Shown: positions 24,589 through 35,700, counted from the stretch's first letter. The stretch is DNA of 64,000 bases from an uncultured Collinsella sp. (GCA_958405195.1 CATYDM010000006.1:8130-72129); one strand, 5' to 3'. Notes: a model not told the origin generated them from the letters alone. Numbers and translations are program-made.

Positions 24589-27500
24589 TTACGCGTCCGA
24601 GCAACGGCGGCGCAGTAGCTCGAGTCCTAGCGCGACAAGCGCAACGGCGCCTGCAGCGATGGCGACAGCCAACGGCGCGCGATCGCCCGTGTCGGCGAGC
24701 TGCTGAGCGCTCGACTTGGAAGACTCCTTCTTGCCGGAGTTTTCCGCGCCCGATGCCTTTGCCTTATCGACTGCGGAGTCATCCGAACTACCGGGGTTTG
24801 TCGGATCCTTTGAATCCGGCTGGTCGGAATCGGGCGTTCCGGGCTTTTCCGGCTCCGGCTTACTCGGGTTGTCAGGCTCGGGCTTGTCCGGGTTATCCGG
24901 GTCCGGCTTGTCCGGCTGATCAGGCTCCGGTTTGTCGGGCTCGGGCTTGCCTGGATCCGGCTGGTCAGGCTGGTCAGGCTCGGGCTTGTCCGGCTGATCC
25001 GGGTCCGGCTTGTCCGGATCGGGTCCATCGGGCTTGTCCGGATCGGGAACCACCGGGTCCGGGTCGACAGGCTCCTGCTTCTTCTTCACCGTCAGCGTAC
25101 CGGGCTCAACCGTGACATCAAAGTTCGGGTCGGTGACCGTCGCCTCGATCTGGTACTCGCCCGCCGGGGAACTCTCATCGGCGACGCAGGAGTACTCGAC
25201 CTTCACGCCCGAGGTATCGGCCGAGCTCTTTAGGCTCGAGGTAAAGGCGGGATTCATCTCTCCCTCGAAGCGTTCAACATCGTCGACCTTTACCTTAAGC
25301 TTCGCCGGCGCAATCTTGAACTTGCGCGAGGCGGCGCCGATATACCCGTTGCTTCGCAGCGTGGCAACGGCGCGATACGTGCCGGCATCGGTCGGGGCCT
25401 CACTCGACGAATAGTGCGTGCCACCCGCCCCGTAATACCTGACCCTCAGGTCGCCTTCGCAGGCCTTGGGAACCCCGATGACCTCGAGCGCCTGGGCGTC
25501 ACCGCTATAGACGAAGTCGCCGCCCTCAAATGCAAGCTCGACCCGCTTCGCCTGAACGACCAGAACAAAGCGCGCGGTCACGGTCTTGCCCTGAGCGTCC
25601 TTGCACGTGACGTCAAAGGTAGACACTCCGGCTTTGGACGGGGTGCCCGAGAGCGTCAGACCGCCCGCTGTGCAGGTGAGCTTAAACCCATCGGGGAGCT
25701 TGGCGTCGTCCCACGTGTACCTATACGGAGCTTCGCCACCCGCAGCACCCGAAATCGTCGCGCGATACGCGCTATGTGCACGTGCGACCGGCAGCAGGCC
25801 GCCGTTGAACACGAGGGCATCCCGGGGCACAACGGAAACGACAGAGCGATCGCTGTCCACCTGCGTCTCGGTACCAAGGTAGCGCTGTGTGACGCGGCAG
25901 AAATACTCGCCGGCGCAATCCTCATCAAGACCCTCGATGAGGAGTGTCTCCCCCGTCTCGCCCTCGAGCGCCACGGCCTCGCAGCCCACCATGTGGAACC
26001 ACTGATAGGAAAGCTCAATCTCGGCACCAGAACCCGTGGACGAGGACGCGTGGTCGAGGACGCTCTTCCCCGCCTCGGCAGCAACAGAGAGCACAACAGC
26101 ATCGCCCTCGTGGGCGCTCGCATCCTGCGGCTGCGCGATCACCTTCGGAGCGTCCGCTTTCGCGAACTCGAACGCGACCTCCTGCGAAGCGGTGACGCCG
26201 CTCAGCGTGACCTCATACGCTCCACCCTCATAGTCGGAGATATCGAGATCGATAGCCTTGTCCGAGCCGGCTTCCGTAACCATCACCCGCTCGAGGTAGC
26301 AGTCCTCGTCAGGCATCGCCGAGAGCGTCACGTCGCCGCCGGCATCAACGGTGACGGAAGCGTTGTCGACCGAACCGTTGGCCGCCTTCGCCGTCACCTC
26401 AAAGCGCTCGGGCTTGTCCGGGTTATCGGGCTCGGGGTTATCAGGGTCGGGATTATCGGGGTCAGGCTTGGGGCCCGGATCGGGATTATCGGGATCCGGA
26501 TTATCCGGGTCGGGGTTGGGACCGGGATTAGGCTTATCGGGATCCGGGTTGTCCGGGTCAGGGCTATCTGGATTGTCCGGCTCGGGGTTATCCGGGTCCG
26601 GATTGTCCGGGTCCGGAACCACCGGGTCGGGATCAACGGGCTCCTGCTTCTTTTTCACCGTCAGCGTTCCGGGCACGACCTCGACATCGAAGTTTGAGTC
26701 GGCAACCGTCGCGCCGATCTGGTACTCGCCAGCAGGAGAGCTCTCATCGGCATCGCAGGAGTACTCGACCTTCACGCCCGAGGTATCGGCCGAGCTCTCC
26801 AGGGTCGAGGTGAACGCCGGGTTCGCCTCTCCCTCGAAGCGCTCGCTGTCGTCAACCTTCACCTTGAGCTTTGCCGGAGCGATCTCGAACTGGCAGGCAG
26901 CGGCACCGATGCAGCCGTGGCTGCGCAGCGTGGCGACAGCGCGGTACGTGCCGGCATCGGTCGGGGCATCCGTCGAGGAATACTGCGTACTTCCGCATCC
27001 GTAGTACCAGACCTTAAGGTCGCCCTTGCAGACCTTAGGAGCACCGGAAACTTCGGGCGCCTGCGACACGCCATTAAAGGTAAAGTCGCCATCCGTGAAC
27101 GATAGCTTTACGCGCTTTGCCTGGACAACGAGCGCAAAGCGGGCAGTCACGGCCTCGCCACGGGTATCCGTACACGTGATATCAAAGGCGGAAACGCCCG
27201 TCTTGGACGGAACACCAGAGAGCACCAGGCCGCCCGAAGTACGGTAGAGCTTGAGCCCGTCGGGGAGCTTCGCCTCATCCCATGCGTACTCGTACGGAGC
27301 CTTGCCGCCCGCGGCCCCGGCAATCGTTGCGAGGTACGTGCTGTGGGCGCTCGCTGCCGGCAGCAGGTCGCCGTTAAATACAAGGGTGTCCCACGGCACG
27401 ATGGAGACGGAGGCACAATCACTGTCCGTCTGCTTCTCAGTACCAAGGTAGCGCTGAGTGATGCGGCAGAAATACTCGCCGGCCAGCTCGCCATCGAGGT

Positions 27501-30500
27501 CCGCGAGCGAGAGCGTCTCCCCCGTTTCGTCATCGAGCGCCACGGCCCTGCCATTCACCACGCGGAACCACTGGTAGGAAAGCTCAACCTCGGCAGCGCA
27601 ACCCGTGGACGAGGCAGCGTGGTCAGCGACGTTTTTGCCTGCCTCGGCCGCAACCGAGAGTACTGCCGAATCGCCCTCATGGACGTTCACGTCCTGCGGC
27701 TGCGCGACCACACGCGGAGCGTCCGCCTTGACAAACTCGAACGTGACCCCCTGCGATGCGGTGACATCGCTCAGCGTGACCTCGTACGCCCCGCCCTTGT
27801 AATCAGAAATGTCGAGGTCAACGGTCGCATCCGAGCCTGCCTGCGCGACCGTCACGCGCTCGAGGTAGCAGCCCTCGTCGGGCGTCGCCGAGAGGATCGC
27901 GTCCCCGCCCTCAACAACCGAAACCAAACCATTGTCGACCGAACCGTTGACCGCCTTTGCCGTCCCCTTGTAGCGCTCGGGCTTCTTCTTGACCGTCAGT
28001 GTGCCGGGGTCGACCGCGACATCAAAGTTCGGATCGGCGACCGCCGCGTCGATCTGGTACTCACCCGCCGGCGATTTCTTATTCGCCGAGCAGAAGTACG
28101 TAACCTTTACGTCCGAGGTGTCGCAACGGCTCACCAGGCTGGAGGTAAACTCGGGATTCTCCTGGCCCTCAAAGCGCTCGGCATTGTCGACCTTCACCAG
28201 CAACTGGGCAGGTGCAACGGAAACCGTCAACTCGACATCCTCGGCAGCAAGATAGTTACGCGAGGCAGCGGCATGGGCGACAACACGCGCCGTACCGGCG
28301 GCCTTCACCGTCGCGCAGCGTCCCTTAATCGAAACCGGGCTCGCATCTTCATCGGAATCAACCAGCTCAAAGCTCACGGGAGTCTGAGCAACGTTGTTAA
28401 ACACAATGGGGTCTCCACCGTACACACCCGAATAGCTCGTCGATCCCGTAATGACCTGGTTTGCCTTTGCAATCGAGAACTCGGCGGACTTTTTACCCTG
28501 ATAGTTGGGGTCAGTCACCGTAACCGTGACGTGGTAGTTGCCACTGTCGCACGGCTCCAGCGCCGTCGGACCATAGGACGTTCCATCTACACCGCGATAG
28601 GCAACGGAATAGGCAGATGTATCAAGGCCGGCAACCGCAACCGCCGCACCGTGTCGCGCGCCATCGTATGTCACATCAGACGTCTCGATCGAAATATCGA
28701 CCGGGGCCTTCTCGATCGTGAAGTCACAGGAGGCATTACCGACATATCCCTTGGCGTCGAGCGTCACCACCGCACGATACGTGCCGGCATCCACCGGCGC
28801 CTGATCCGAAGAGTAATGCGTATCGCCCGTGCCAACATAGGTCAGGTTGGCATCGGCCTCGCAGCCCTCGGGCACGCCCGAAAGCTCCGGGGCCTGCGCC
28901 GTCGCGTTGTAGGTAAAGGTCTGGCCCTCAAATGCAAGCGGGGCTTCCTTCGCCTTCACGATCAGCACAAAATGCGCTACGCGCTTATTACCCAGGTCAT
29001 CGGTGCACCTAATCTTGAAGCTATGCACACCCGTAGCCGCAGGCACGCCCGAGAGCACCAAGGTGCCCGATCCGTCATCTGCCAGCGTCAGCTGCATGCC
29101 CTCAGGAACCTCAACATCATCCAAGTTATACGCATACGGCACCTTGCCGCCCGTAGCGCCGGCAATCTGCGCACGGTATTCATCGTGAGCGGTCGCCACC
29201 GGCAGCACACGCCCGTTAAACACAAGCGTTTCTCGGGGCACGATGGATACCTTCGCATGTTCGGTATCCGTCTTTGTCACCGTGCCCAGGTAGCTCTGCG
29301 TAATGCGGCAGAAGTACTCGCCCTCGCTCTCGCTGTCGAGCTGGGCAATCGAGAGGGCCTCCCCCGTCTCGCCCTTCAGCGCCACCGCCTTGCCATCATC
29401 GTCAGACATGCGATACCACTGGTAGCTCAGCTTGACGTCTGCAGCGGATCCAGATGACACGGCCGCATGGACGCGAACGTTGCGCCCCGCCTCGGCGGCG
29501 ACCGAAAGTTCAACCGGATCGCCCTCGTAAGCACTCGCATCCTGCGGCTGCGCAAGGACCTGTGGAGCCGCAGCCTTCGCGAATTCAAACGTGACCTTTT
29601 GCGGAGCACTCACGCCACTCAGTGTGACCTTGTACGCCCCACCCTTATAGTCGGAAATATCAAGGTCATAGGCATTGCCGGCCGAACCGTCATCACCCGC
29701 CTCTTCGGCAACAGTCACGCGCGTCAGGTAGCAGCCCTCATCGGGCGTCGCCGAAAGCGTCACCTTGCCATCCGTAGCGACCAAAGCAGACTCCGGATCG
29801 ACCGATCCGTTGACCGCTCGGGCCGTCACCTTATACTTAGGCGCCTCCGCAAAGCGCGCCTCGACGGTCATGTTGTCCTCGGGGACAAACGTCCAGGTAG
29901 CATCCGTGCTCAGCGGCTCATCGCCCAACAACCCGTCGTCATTGCGTGCATACCACCCATCAAACATATAGCCCGCATCGGGAACGGCAGTCAGGGTCGT
30001 GGACTCACCGTTCTCGACTTCGTTGGTCACGGCATAGCCCAGAGATTCGTCCTCGGAGGAACCATCGACGTGTCCGCCCTGACGCGAATCCACCGCTGTA
30101 ACCGTCATCGACGCCCGCTCATAAACGGCCGTAAAAGTACGGTTGCCAAACACTACGCGGTTGATCACTGGCGTGGCGCCCACAGGCATGCCGTTCTCGT
30201 CGACCCAGTATTTAAACTTCCAACCCTCGTGCGGCACGGTAAACATAATCGCCGCGGAGTGGTAGGAGCCGCCGGTACCAAGCGCAACCATGCTAAAGCC
30301 CGCGCCCTTGGGATACGTAGCGACCTGAACATCGCAGCCCGTCTCATAGAACACGGCCGTAAGCTGCCTATTCTCCTTTGCGGTACCGATATAGAACGCG
30401 CTGTAGCTCACCGTGACACCCGCATCGTCGACCCAATGCGAAAAGTGGTACTTCTTCCACGGAATCGCAATCGCCATAAACATGTCGCCCCTGTCGTAGG

Positions 30501-31521
30501 ACCTGCTGCCGGCAGGAATGCCGTCGACCAGAAGGGCCGTACCGCGGAAGATGGACGAGCCGGTGACGGTAATGGTCACCTGTCCATCGGATTCAAACTG
30601 CGCGTAGTACGTTATGTCTTGCGTGGCGGTCACATCGAGGGTCGTCGCGGTCTCGACAATCGAGGTGCCCTCCTTATCGGTGCTCCAGCCCACAAAGCGA
30701 TAGCCCATACCGGCAACAGCGGTCAGTTCCACATGATTGCCCACGGCAAAGCTACCGCTGCCCGTAACGCGGCAGCCCCTGTTCGAAGCCTTGTCCTTCA
30801 CCACGGCCTCGCCCGTAACGGTCACCTCGTACGGATCGGCAAACACGGCCTGGAGCTCCAACGTATCGTCCTCGAGCCCCTCGACCATATCCTTGTCGAG
30901 CTTAACCCAGCAATGGGCGTCGCAGCTCAGCAGCGACTTGTTGCCCTCGGCATCCAGGACATACCAACCGGCAAATCGCTTGGTACCCATAGGCGTAGCG
31001 TTGAGTTCGACCGTATCACCGAATTGATAGGAGCCCTCGCCGCTCAGGGTGCCAACGCCATCGTCACTCGCGCTCAAAACGACCTGATAGGACTTAGGCG
31101 CAAAGGTCGCCGTATAGGTGGCGTCGCCCGTGACCTTAACGGTATAGTCGGCGTTCTCGTTGACTGACTCGCCCTTGTCGTCCGACCAACCCGCAAACGA
31201 ATACCCGGTGTTTGCAGTCGCGCGAAGCGTTGCGCGGTCGCCGGCCTCATAGCCACCAAAGCCGCTCACGGCTCCGCCCTCGGCAGGCGAAGCAACGGTA
31301 TGCACGACATACGAACCCGACGCAAAGAGGGCATAGAGCGACGTATCCTCACGCACGGTAAATCGATAGGTTTTCTTGGAGCTCACGCACGTGCCGTTAC
31401 GGAACCAGCCCACAAAAGCCGTATCCTCGGCGGCGACCGCACGCACGGTTGCGACCTGTCCGGCGGCATACGTCCCTGCGCCCTCGACCGTGCCCATGCT
31501 CTCCTCGCACGAGACGTCCAC
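24589..31521 (-). CDS. Giant surface protein, C-terminal segment with LADTG anchor (after in-frame TAA)
   Basis: This segment codes for about 2310 residues. The first 550-600 are InlB-type repeats. Three related modules follow, starting near 29838, 27975 and 26405: each has an InlB-like repeat opening with NGSVD, an Ig-like domain (AQPQD...LSYQW...GEYFCR), a putative-Ig domain (LVFNG...LSGVP) and MBG-type domains ending FDV-x-V-x-PGTLTVKKK. A Pro-Asp linker separates the third from the second, and a longer Pro-Asp-Lys region precedes the end. The C-terminus has LADTG (24685-24699), a hydrophobic helix and an RRR-containing tail, which fits a variant sortase signal. The nominal GTG start at 31521 has no clear ribosome site, so the segment is unlikely to be translated on its own. 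Confidence 0.7.
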   Translation of the reverse strand: MDVSCEESMGTVEGAGTYAAGQVATVRAVAAEDTAFVGWFRNGTCVSSKKTYRFTVREDTSLYALFASGSYVVHTVASPAEGGAVSGFGGYEAGDRATLRATANTGYSFAGWSDDKGESVNENADYTVKVTGDATYTATFAPKSYQVVLSASDDGVGTLSGEGSYQFGDTVELNATPMGTKRFAGWYVLDAEGNKSLLSCDAHCWVKLDKDMVEGLEDDTLELQAVFADPYEVTVTGEAVVKDKASNRGCRVTGSGSFAVGNHVELTAVAGMGYRFVGWSTDKEGTSIVETATTLDVTATQDITYYAQFESDGQVTITVTGSSIFRGTALLVDGIPAGSRSYDRGDMFMAIAIPWKKYHFSHWVDDAGVTVSYSAFYIGTAKENRQLTAVFYETGCDVQVATYPKGAGFSMVALGTGGSYHSAAIMFTVPHEGWKFKYWVDENGMPVGATPVINRVVFGNRTFTAVYERASMTVTAVDSRQGGHVDGSSEDESLGYAVTNEVENGESTTLTAVPDAGYMFDGWYARNDDGLLGDEPLSTDATWTFVPEDNMTVEARFAEAPKYKVTARAVNGSVDPESALVATDGKVTLSATPDEGCYLTRVTVAEEAGDDGSAGNAYDLDISDYKGGAYKVTLSGVSAPQKVTFEFAKAAAPQVLAQPQDASAYEGDPVELSVAAEAGRNVRVHAAVSSGSAADVKLSYQWYRMSDDDGKAVALKGETGEALSIAQLDSESEGEYFCRITQSYLGTVTKTDTEHAKVSIVPRETLVFNGRVLPVATAHDEYRAQIAGATGGKVPYAYNLDDVEVPEGMQLTLADDGSGTLVLSGVPAATGVHSFKIRCTDDLGNKRVAHFVLIVKAKEAPLAFEGQTFTYNATAQAPELSGVPEGCEADANLTYVGTGDTHYSSDQAPVDAGTYRAVVTLDAKGYVGNASCDFTIEKAPVDISIETSDVTYDGARHGAAVAVAGLDTSAYSVAYRGVDGTSYGPTALEPCDSGNYHVTVTVTDPNYQGKKSAEFSIAKANQVITGSTSYSGVYGGDPIVFNNVAQTPVSFELVDSDEDASPVSIKGRCATVKAAGTARVVAHAAASRNYLAAEDVELTVSVAPAQLLVKVDNAERFEGQENPEFTSSLVSRCDTSDVKVTYFCSANKKSPAGEYQIDAAVADPNFDVAVDPGTLTVKKKPERYKGTAKAVNGSVDNGLVSVVEGGDAILSATPDEGCYLERVTVAQAGSDATVDLDISDYKGGAYEVTLSDVTASQGVTFEFVKADAPRVVAQPQDVNVHEGDSAVLSVAAEAGKNVADHAASSTGCAAEVELSYQWFRVVNGRAVALDDETGETLSLADLDGELAGEYFCRITQRYLGTEKQTDSDCASVSIVPWDTLVFNGDLLPAASAHSTYLATIAGAAGGKAPYEYAWDEAKLPDGLKLYRTSGGLVLSGVPSKTGVSAFDITCTDTRGEAVTARFALVVQAKRVKLSFTDGDFTFNGVSQAPEVSGAPKVCKGDLKVWYYGCGSTQYSSTDAPTDAGTYRAVATLRSHGCIGAAACQFEIAPAKLKVKVDDSERFEGEANPAFTSTLESSADTSGVKVEYSCDADESSPAGEYQIGATVADSNFDVEVVPGTLTVKKKQEPVDPDPVVPDPDNPDPDNPEPDNPDSPDPDNPDPDKPNPGPNPDPDNPDPDNPDPGPKPDPDNPDPDNPEPDNPDKPERFEVTAKAANGSVDNASVTVDAGGDVTLSAMPDEDCYLERVMVTEAGSDKAIDLDISDYEGGAYEVTLSGVTASQEVAFEFAKADAPKVIAQPQDASAHEGDAVVLSVAAEAGKSVLDHASSSTGSGAEIELSYQWFHMVGCEAVALEGETGETLLIEGLDEDCAGEYFCRVTQRYLGTETQVDSDRSVVSVVPRDALVFNGGLLPVARAHSAYRATISGAAGGEAPYRYTWDDAKLPDGFKLTCTAGGLTLSGTPSKAGVSTFDVTCKDAQGKTVTARFVLVVQAKRVELAFEGGDFVYSGDAQALEVIGVPKACEGDLRVRYYGAGGTHYSSSEAPTDAGTYRAVATLRSNGYIGAASRKFKIAPAKLKVKVDDVERFEGEMNPAFTSSLKSSADTSGVKVEYSCVADESSPAGEYQIEATVTDPNFDVTVEPGTLTVKKKQEPVDPDPVVPDPDKPDGPDPDKPDPDQPDKPEPDQPDQPDPGKPEPDKPEPDQPDKPDPDNPDKPEPDNPSKPEPEKPGTPDSDQPDSKDPTNPGSSDDSAVDKAKASGAENSGKKESSKSSAQQLADTGDRAPLAVAIAAGAVALVALGLELLRRRCSDA
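24835..25076 (-). repeat. Pro-Asp/Lys/Gln tandem repeat coding for the wall-spanning region
   Basis: Short imperfect repeats coding for PDxPDKPEPDxP-type units. They are of the kind that expand and contract by slippage, and precede the LADTG anchor. Confidence 0.8.
26408..26640 (-). repeat. Internal Pro-Asp-Asn tandem repeat linker
   Basis: Imperfect repeats coding for PDPDNPDPDN units join the second and third Ig/MBG modules. The DNA is rich in TCCGG/TCGGG units and is a candidate for length variation between strains. Confidence 0.8.
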
Positions 31522-31527
31522 CGTATA

Positions 31528-32757
31528 TTACTTTGCCGAGAACACGGCCTGGAGCGCCGTGTCACACGTCGGCGCCACGTGATAGGTGGTGTCGCGGCTT
31601 ACCACGGCGCCCGAAGCATCGACCCAGTACTCAAACGCATAGCCAGAAAGCGCATGCGCGGTCAGCGTGGCGGCGCGTCCCGCCTCAACGGTACCTGTGC
31701 CCTCGACCCAGCCGGCGACGCTCGATTCGACCAGCGAACCGGTGCCGGAATCGACTACCGTCGTGGCGTCGACTTCATAGCTTTTTGCCATAAAGCGAGC
31801 GACGTGCACATGGGTGCGCTCCTGATGGCAGGTGAACTCCGCATTGGCAGACTCAAACGCGCCGTCGGCCGTATACCAACCAGTAAAGACGTAACCGGGA
31901 TTGGGCGTCGCCTTAAGGGCAACCTCAGCGCCGCGGTCGGCAAGGACGCGGCTCGCCTTGACGGTGCCGCCCTCCGCAGGATCGGCGAGAGGCACGCAGA
32001 CGGTATCGATCGGCACAAAGGCCGCGGTAATAACGCAGTGTCCGGTTTTACCACGAGCCTTCGCAACCAACGAAGTCTCGTGCTTAAGGCTCTTCAGGCG
32101 GCCATTGACGTACCAACCCCAGAACAAAAAGCCAGGATGGGCCTTGGCCGTCAGATGAAGGGTCTCCCCTAATTTGAACGTATCGGTCGTGGGCTTCACC
32201 ACAGTCCCGTTGCACGTCACGGTACCGCCGAGCCAGGAATCAGCCGTGACCATGACCTCGGGTTTTGAGTCGGTAAAGATCGCGGTATAGGTGTCGCTCT
32301 TGGTAACCTTAACGACCAGCTCAGCGGTGCCGTACTCCTTACCGGAGTCATCCTTCCAGTGGTCAAAGCGGTAGCCGTCATTGGCCTTTGCCTTGAGCAT
32401 CACCGTGTCGCCATATCCGCAGGTAACCGAAGATGCCCCCGGGTGCCCTTCGATCTCGACCGTGCCGCGCTCCACGAAGGTCTTTTTGGCCTTCGCCGTC
32501 ACGGTATACGTGTTTTCCTCAAACACCGCACGCACCGTGCATTCCACGTCCTCGGGATAGAACTCGAGATAGCTGGGGTCGGTGCCCAAAAGCAGGTCCG
32601 TCTTGGCGTCGTACCAGCCCTTAAAGGTAAATTGTTTGCTCGCCTCCGCCGTGAGCTCAATGCTCAGCGTGGCAGGCTCGCCCTTCATGCAATAGCCCTC
32701 GCCGTGCACCATATATTTGCCCGCCATGGCCGCGGCCGGCTCAACGACAACGTCCAC
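31528..32757 (-). CDS. Giant surface protein, middle segment (between in-frame TAG and TAA)
   Basis: This segment codes for about 409 residues made entirely of InlB B-type repeats, each with the pattern FKGWYDA...GTDPSY...VECTVRAVF followed by a new YTVTAKA strand. There is no signal peptide, membrane anchor or good ribosome site. In frame it begins FTRACKVDV directly after the TAG and ends QAVFSAK at the TAA, after which YTVDVSCEES continues the repeat pattern without a gap. It is best seen as part of the larger interrupted gene. Confidence 0.65.
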   Translation of the reverse strand: MDVVVEPAAAMAGKYMVHGEGYCMKGEPATLSIELTAEASKQFTFKGWYDAKTDLLLGTDPSYLEFYPEDVECTVRAVFEENTYTVTAKAKKTFVERGTVEIEGHPGASSVTCGYGDTVMLKAKANDGYRFDHWKDDSGKEYGTAELVVKVTKSDTYTAIFTDSKPEVMVTADSWLGGTVTCNGTVVKPTTDTFKLGETLHLTAKAHPGFLFWGWYVNGRLKSLKHETSLVAKARGKTGHCVITAAFVPIDTVCVPLADPAEGGTVKASRVLADRGAEVALKATPNPGYVFTGWYTADGAFESANAEFTCHQERTHVHVARFMAKSYEVDATTVVDSGTGSLVESSVAGWVEGTGTVEAGRAATLTAHALSGYAFEYWVDASGAVVSRDTTYHVAPTCDTALQAVFSAK

Positions 32758-32775
32758 CTTGCAGGCACGCGTAAA

Positions 32776-35700
32776 CTACGCCTGGACCACGCAGTCGGTA
32801 ATGGGCTCAAAGGTATACGAACGCTCGCTCGAAACCAGCGTCGAGGTGGTATCCGAGCCACCATTGCTCAGATACCAACCGTCAAAGATATAGCCCTCGG
32901 ATGGCGTAGCCTCCGCGGTCACGCGCTCACCCTCGGGGACCTCGAGAACCATGCCGGCAGTCTCGCCGTGCTTCAGTGTAACGGCGCCGCCCTCGAGCGG
33001 GTCGGCCTCGGCACGCACGGTATGCGTATCCCTACCGTCCATTACAGCCTCGATTCGGGCATTGCCGTTAACGCGGTATTCGCAAACTTCCTGCTTGTTG
33101 GCAATCGTGATGCCCCGCGCATCGGTTTCTCGCCACTCTACAAACCGATACGTCTTCTCCGGATTGTCGGGGCGTACCTTGGGCCGCATCGTAAACGTGA
33201 GAATGTCCCCATCCTTCGCGCGAACCTTGCCGTCCACAACCGGCACGCCATCGCACAAAACCTCGGCGCTGTCGAACGGATCGGTATTCACCAGGATGGT
33301 CTTATCCGCCTTGCGGAAGCGCGCAACCAGATGACGGTCGACCTCGGCCTTGAAGATATACGTACGCTCGGGCGAAACCTCGATGCCGTCCTCAAACCAT
33401 CCCACAAAGGCATAGTCAGGACCCTCGCTCGCGGTGACCATAGCCTGATCGCCACGCGTAATGCTCTGCTTTACAGGGCTTGCGGTGCAGCCTGTCGAAA
33501 AATCAGCCTGAATGCCATCGGCTTCGGCAACGGCCGTAATCTCGACTTTTTTCTCAAAAACGGCCGTCATTTTTACGACCTCGGGCGTCAGGTCCGTGAT
33601 CGTCATCGTCTTGAGAGGAGATGTCGAGACCTCGACGCCGTCCTCTTTCCAACATACGAAGCGATAGCCGGGATTTGCGACGGCTTCGAGCGTGGCGACC
33701 GTCCCCTCGTAGTTGAAACCACCGCCGGTAACGGCACCGCCCACCTCGGGCTGCGCGGTGGCAATAATCTCAATCTTATGGTCGCCATGAGGCTTGGGCT
33801 TCTTGTGGTCGTCGATGATGTCCTTAATCTCCTTGAGCACCTTGGTGCCCACAGCAGCAACATCCTCGATGTTGTCGGCCATACCGATCTCAATCACTGC
33901 ATCGGCCGCGATGGGGTCGACGATCTCGCCCAAGCCATACATGGTGGCGAGGACGGCCGCGGCCGTAATCGCGGCGATGAGTGCTGCCTTAAGCGCCGCG
34001 AGTGACTCGTCGGGGTCAGTCGCCTCGCGGAAATGCGCGGTGTACTGCACATCTCCCTCGAGCACAAACGTGTAGGACGGACCATCGTCGCCGGTAAAGA
34101 CAACGTTGCCGAGGGCATCGGTCGCGTAGTCAAACACATAGCCAGGCATTGGCACCGCCACGACCGTTACGCGCGACCCGATGCCGTAAAGACCGGTAGA
34201 GAGGAACTGTCCGAGCGGCTGCCCGTTCTCATCGACCCCGTCCACACTCAGCACAACGCTTGCCTGGGGGGCGCAGTAGCGCGGCGTAATCTCGATCCTA
34301 GCGTCAGTCTTGTCCTCGGACACAATCGCGTCCGCCTTGTCCACCGTATAGGTAAAGTCGAGCTGATCGCTCGCGGCGTACGCATCATCGCCCTCGCCCA
34401 GATACCAGCCCAGGAACAGGGCGTTATCCGTGACGGCGGAAACCTCAACCGTCTCGCCGGCATTGCGATAGCAGTTTTGGGCGGTAACACTCAGGTGTGC
34501 ATAGTCCTGCGACGAGTCGGTCGCCTGCGCATCGTTGACATGCACCGCATAGTCCTTGAGCTTAAAGCGAGCCTCCAGGGACAGGTCCTTATCCGGCGTA
34601 AACGTGTAGACCGGCTCCTTGGAGATGTACTTGCCGGACTCGGTGTCATACCAGCCCTTAAACGTGATGTTGTCGTTGAGCATTCCCAAAGCACCGGCAT
34701 CGAGCGTGACCTCGGCACCTGCATCGATCGTCATTGTGCCGGAAACGTCGGGAAGCTCGACGCCGTCCATCAGCTTGCGTTCGCCTTTATCGATCGTTTG
34801 GGCATAGGAGATCTGGAACGATGTCGGCGTGGGTTTCTTAAGCTGTAGCGTGCCCTTGGTCTGGGTTTCAAAATGCGAATAGCCGTCGTCATACACGAGC
34901 TTTACGGGCTGTCCGTCCATCGACTCATCGAAGACGCCGCCGTCGCAGGGGGTGGCCGTAAGGTACTCGCCGAGCTCTTTCTGTATGAGGGCCTCGTAGT
35001 CCCAAATCGATACCGAATGCGGGTAATCGAGCTCGACGCTCATACCCTCGAGCGAAATGGTCTCCCCCGTCTCATAGGTCATGTTGTTGGGGTCGCATGA
35101 GATCTCAACGTTCTCGAGCACCTTGCCCACCGGGACGGGCAGGCAGCCGTTGCACCTCTCCCAAACAGCTTTGGGATGCCCGTTAGCATACTTCGGAATC
35201 ATCTTGGCGGGGACCATGACGGTCATGTTGTATTTGGGGAACGTGTCGGTGTTAATGAGCACCACGTGGTTGCACCCAAAGAACACGGTCTCGAGATTGG
35301 TACTGCCAAACGCCTTTTCCGGCAACTCCTCGATCTTGGAGTTATATGGCAGCGTCAGCCCGCCGCTCAAGTCGGTGCCGTAGAAACAGGTGTGGCCAAG
35401 CGTTTGGACCGTTGTGTTACTCTCGAGCCCTGTGGTGGCAAGGTTCGTGCAGAACCTGAACGCGCAAACGCCAATCGATGTAATGGAGGTATTCTTGTCC
35501 AGGCCGGTATCGGTCAGAGCCTTGCAGCCTTCGTAGGCTCTGTCGGGAATCGATGTGAGGCCGACAACCTTGTCGAGCCCCGTGGACACCAGCCCACTGT
35601 CGGCAAACGCGGCGTCGCCCATAGAGCCAATGGTGGCAACCTCATTGATGTTCAAACTTGTAAGCGACTTGCAGCCATAGAATGCCTCTTTTCCGATGTG

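Noticed and set aside
24835..26640. Pro-Asp repeats as CRISPR or intergenic satellite
   Set aside because: They stay in the reading frame of the surface protein and encode a typical wall-spanning region.
31528..32778. The TAG and TAA in the surface gene as selenocysteine or pyrrolysine recoding
   Set aside because: Selenocysteine uses TGA. TAA is not used for pyrrolysine, no pyl genes are seen, and the positions are structural repeat edges rather than active sites.
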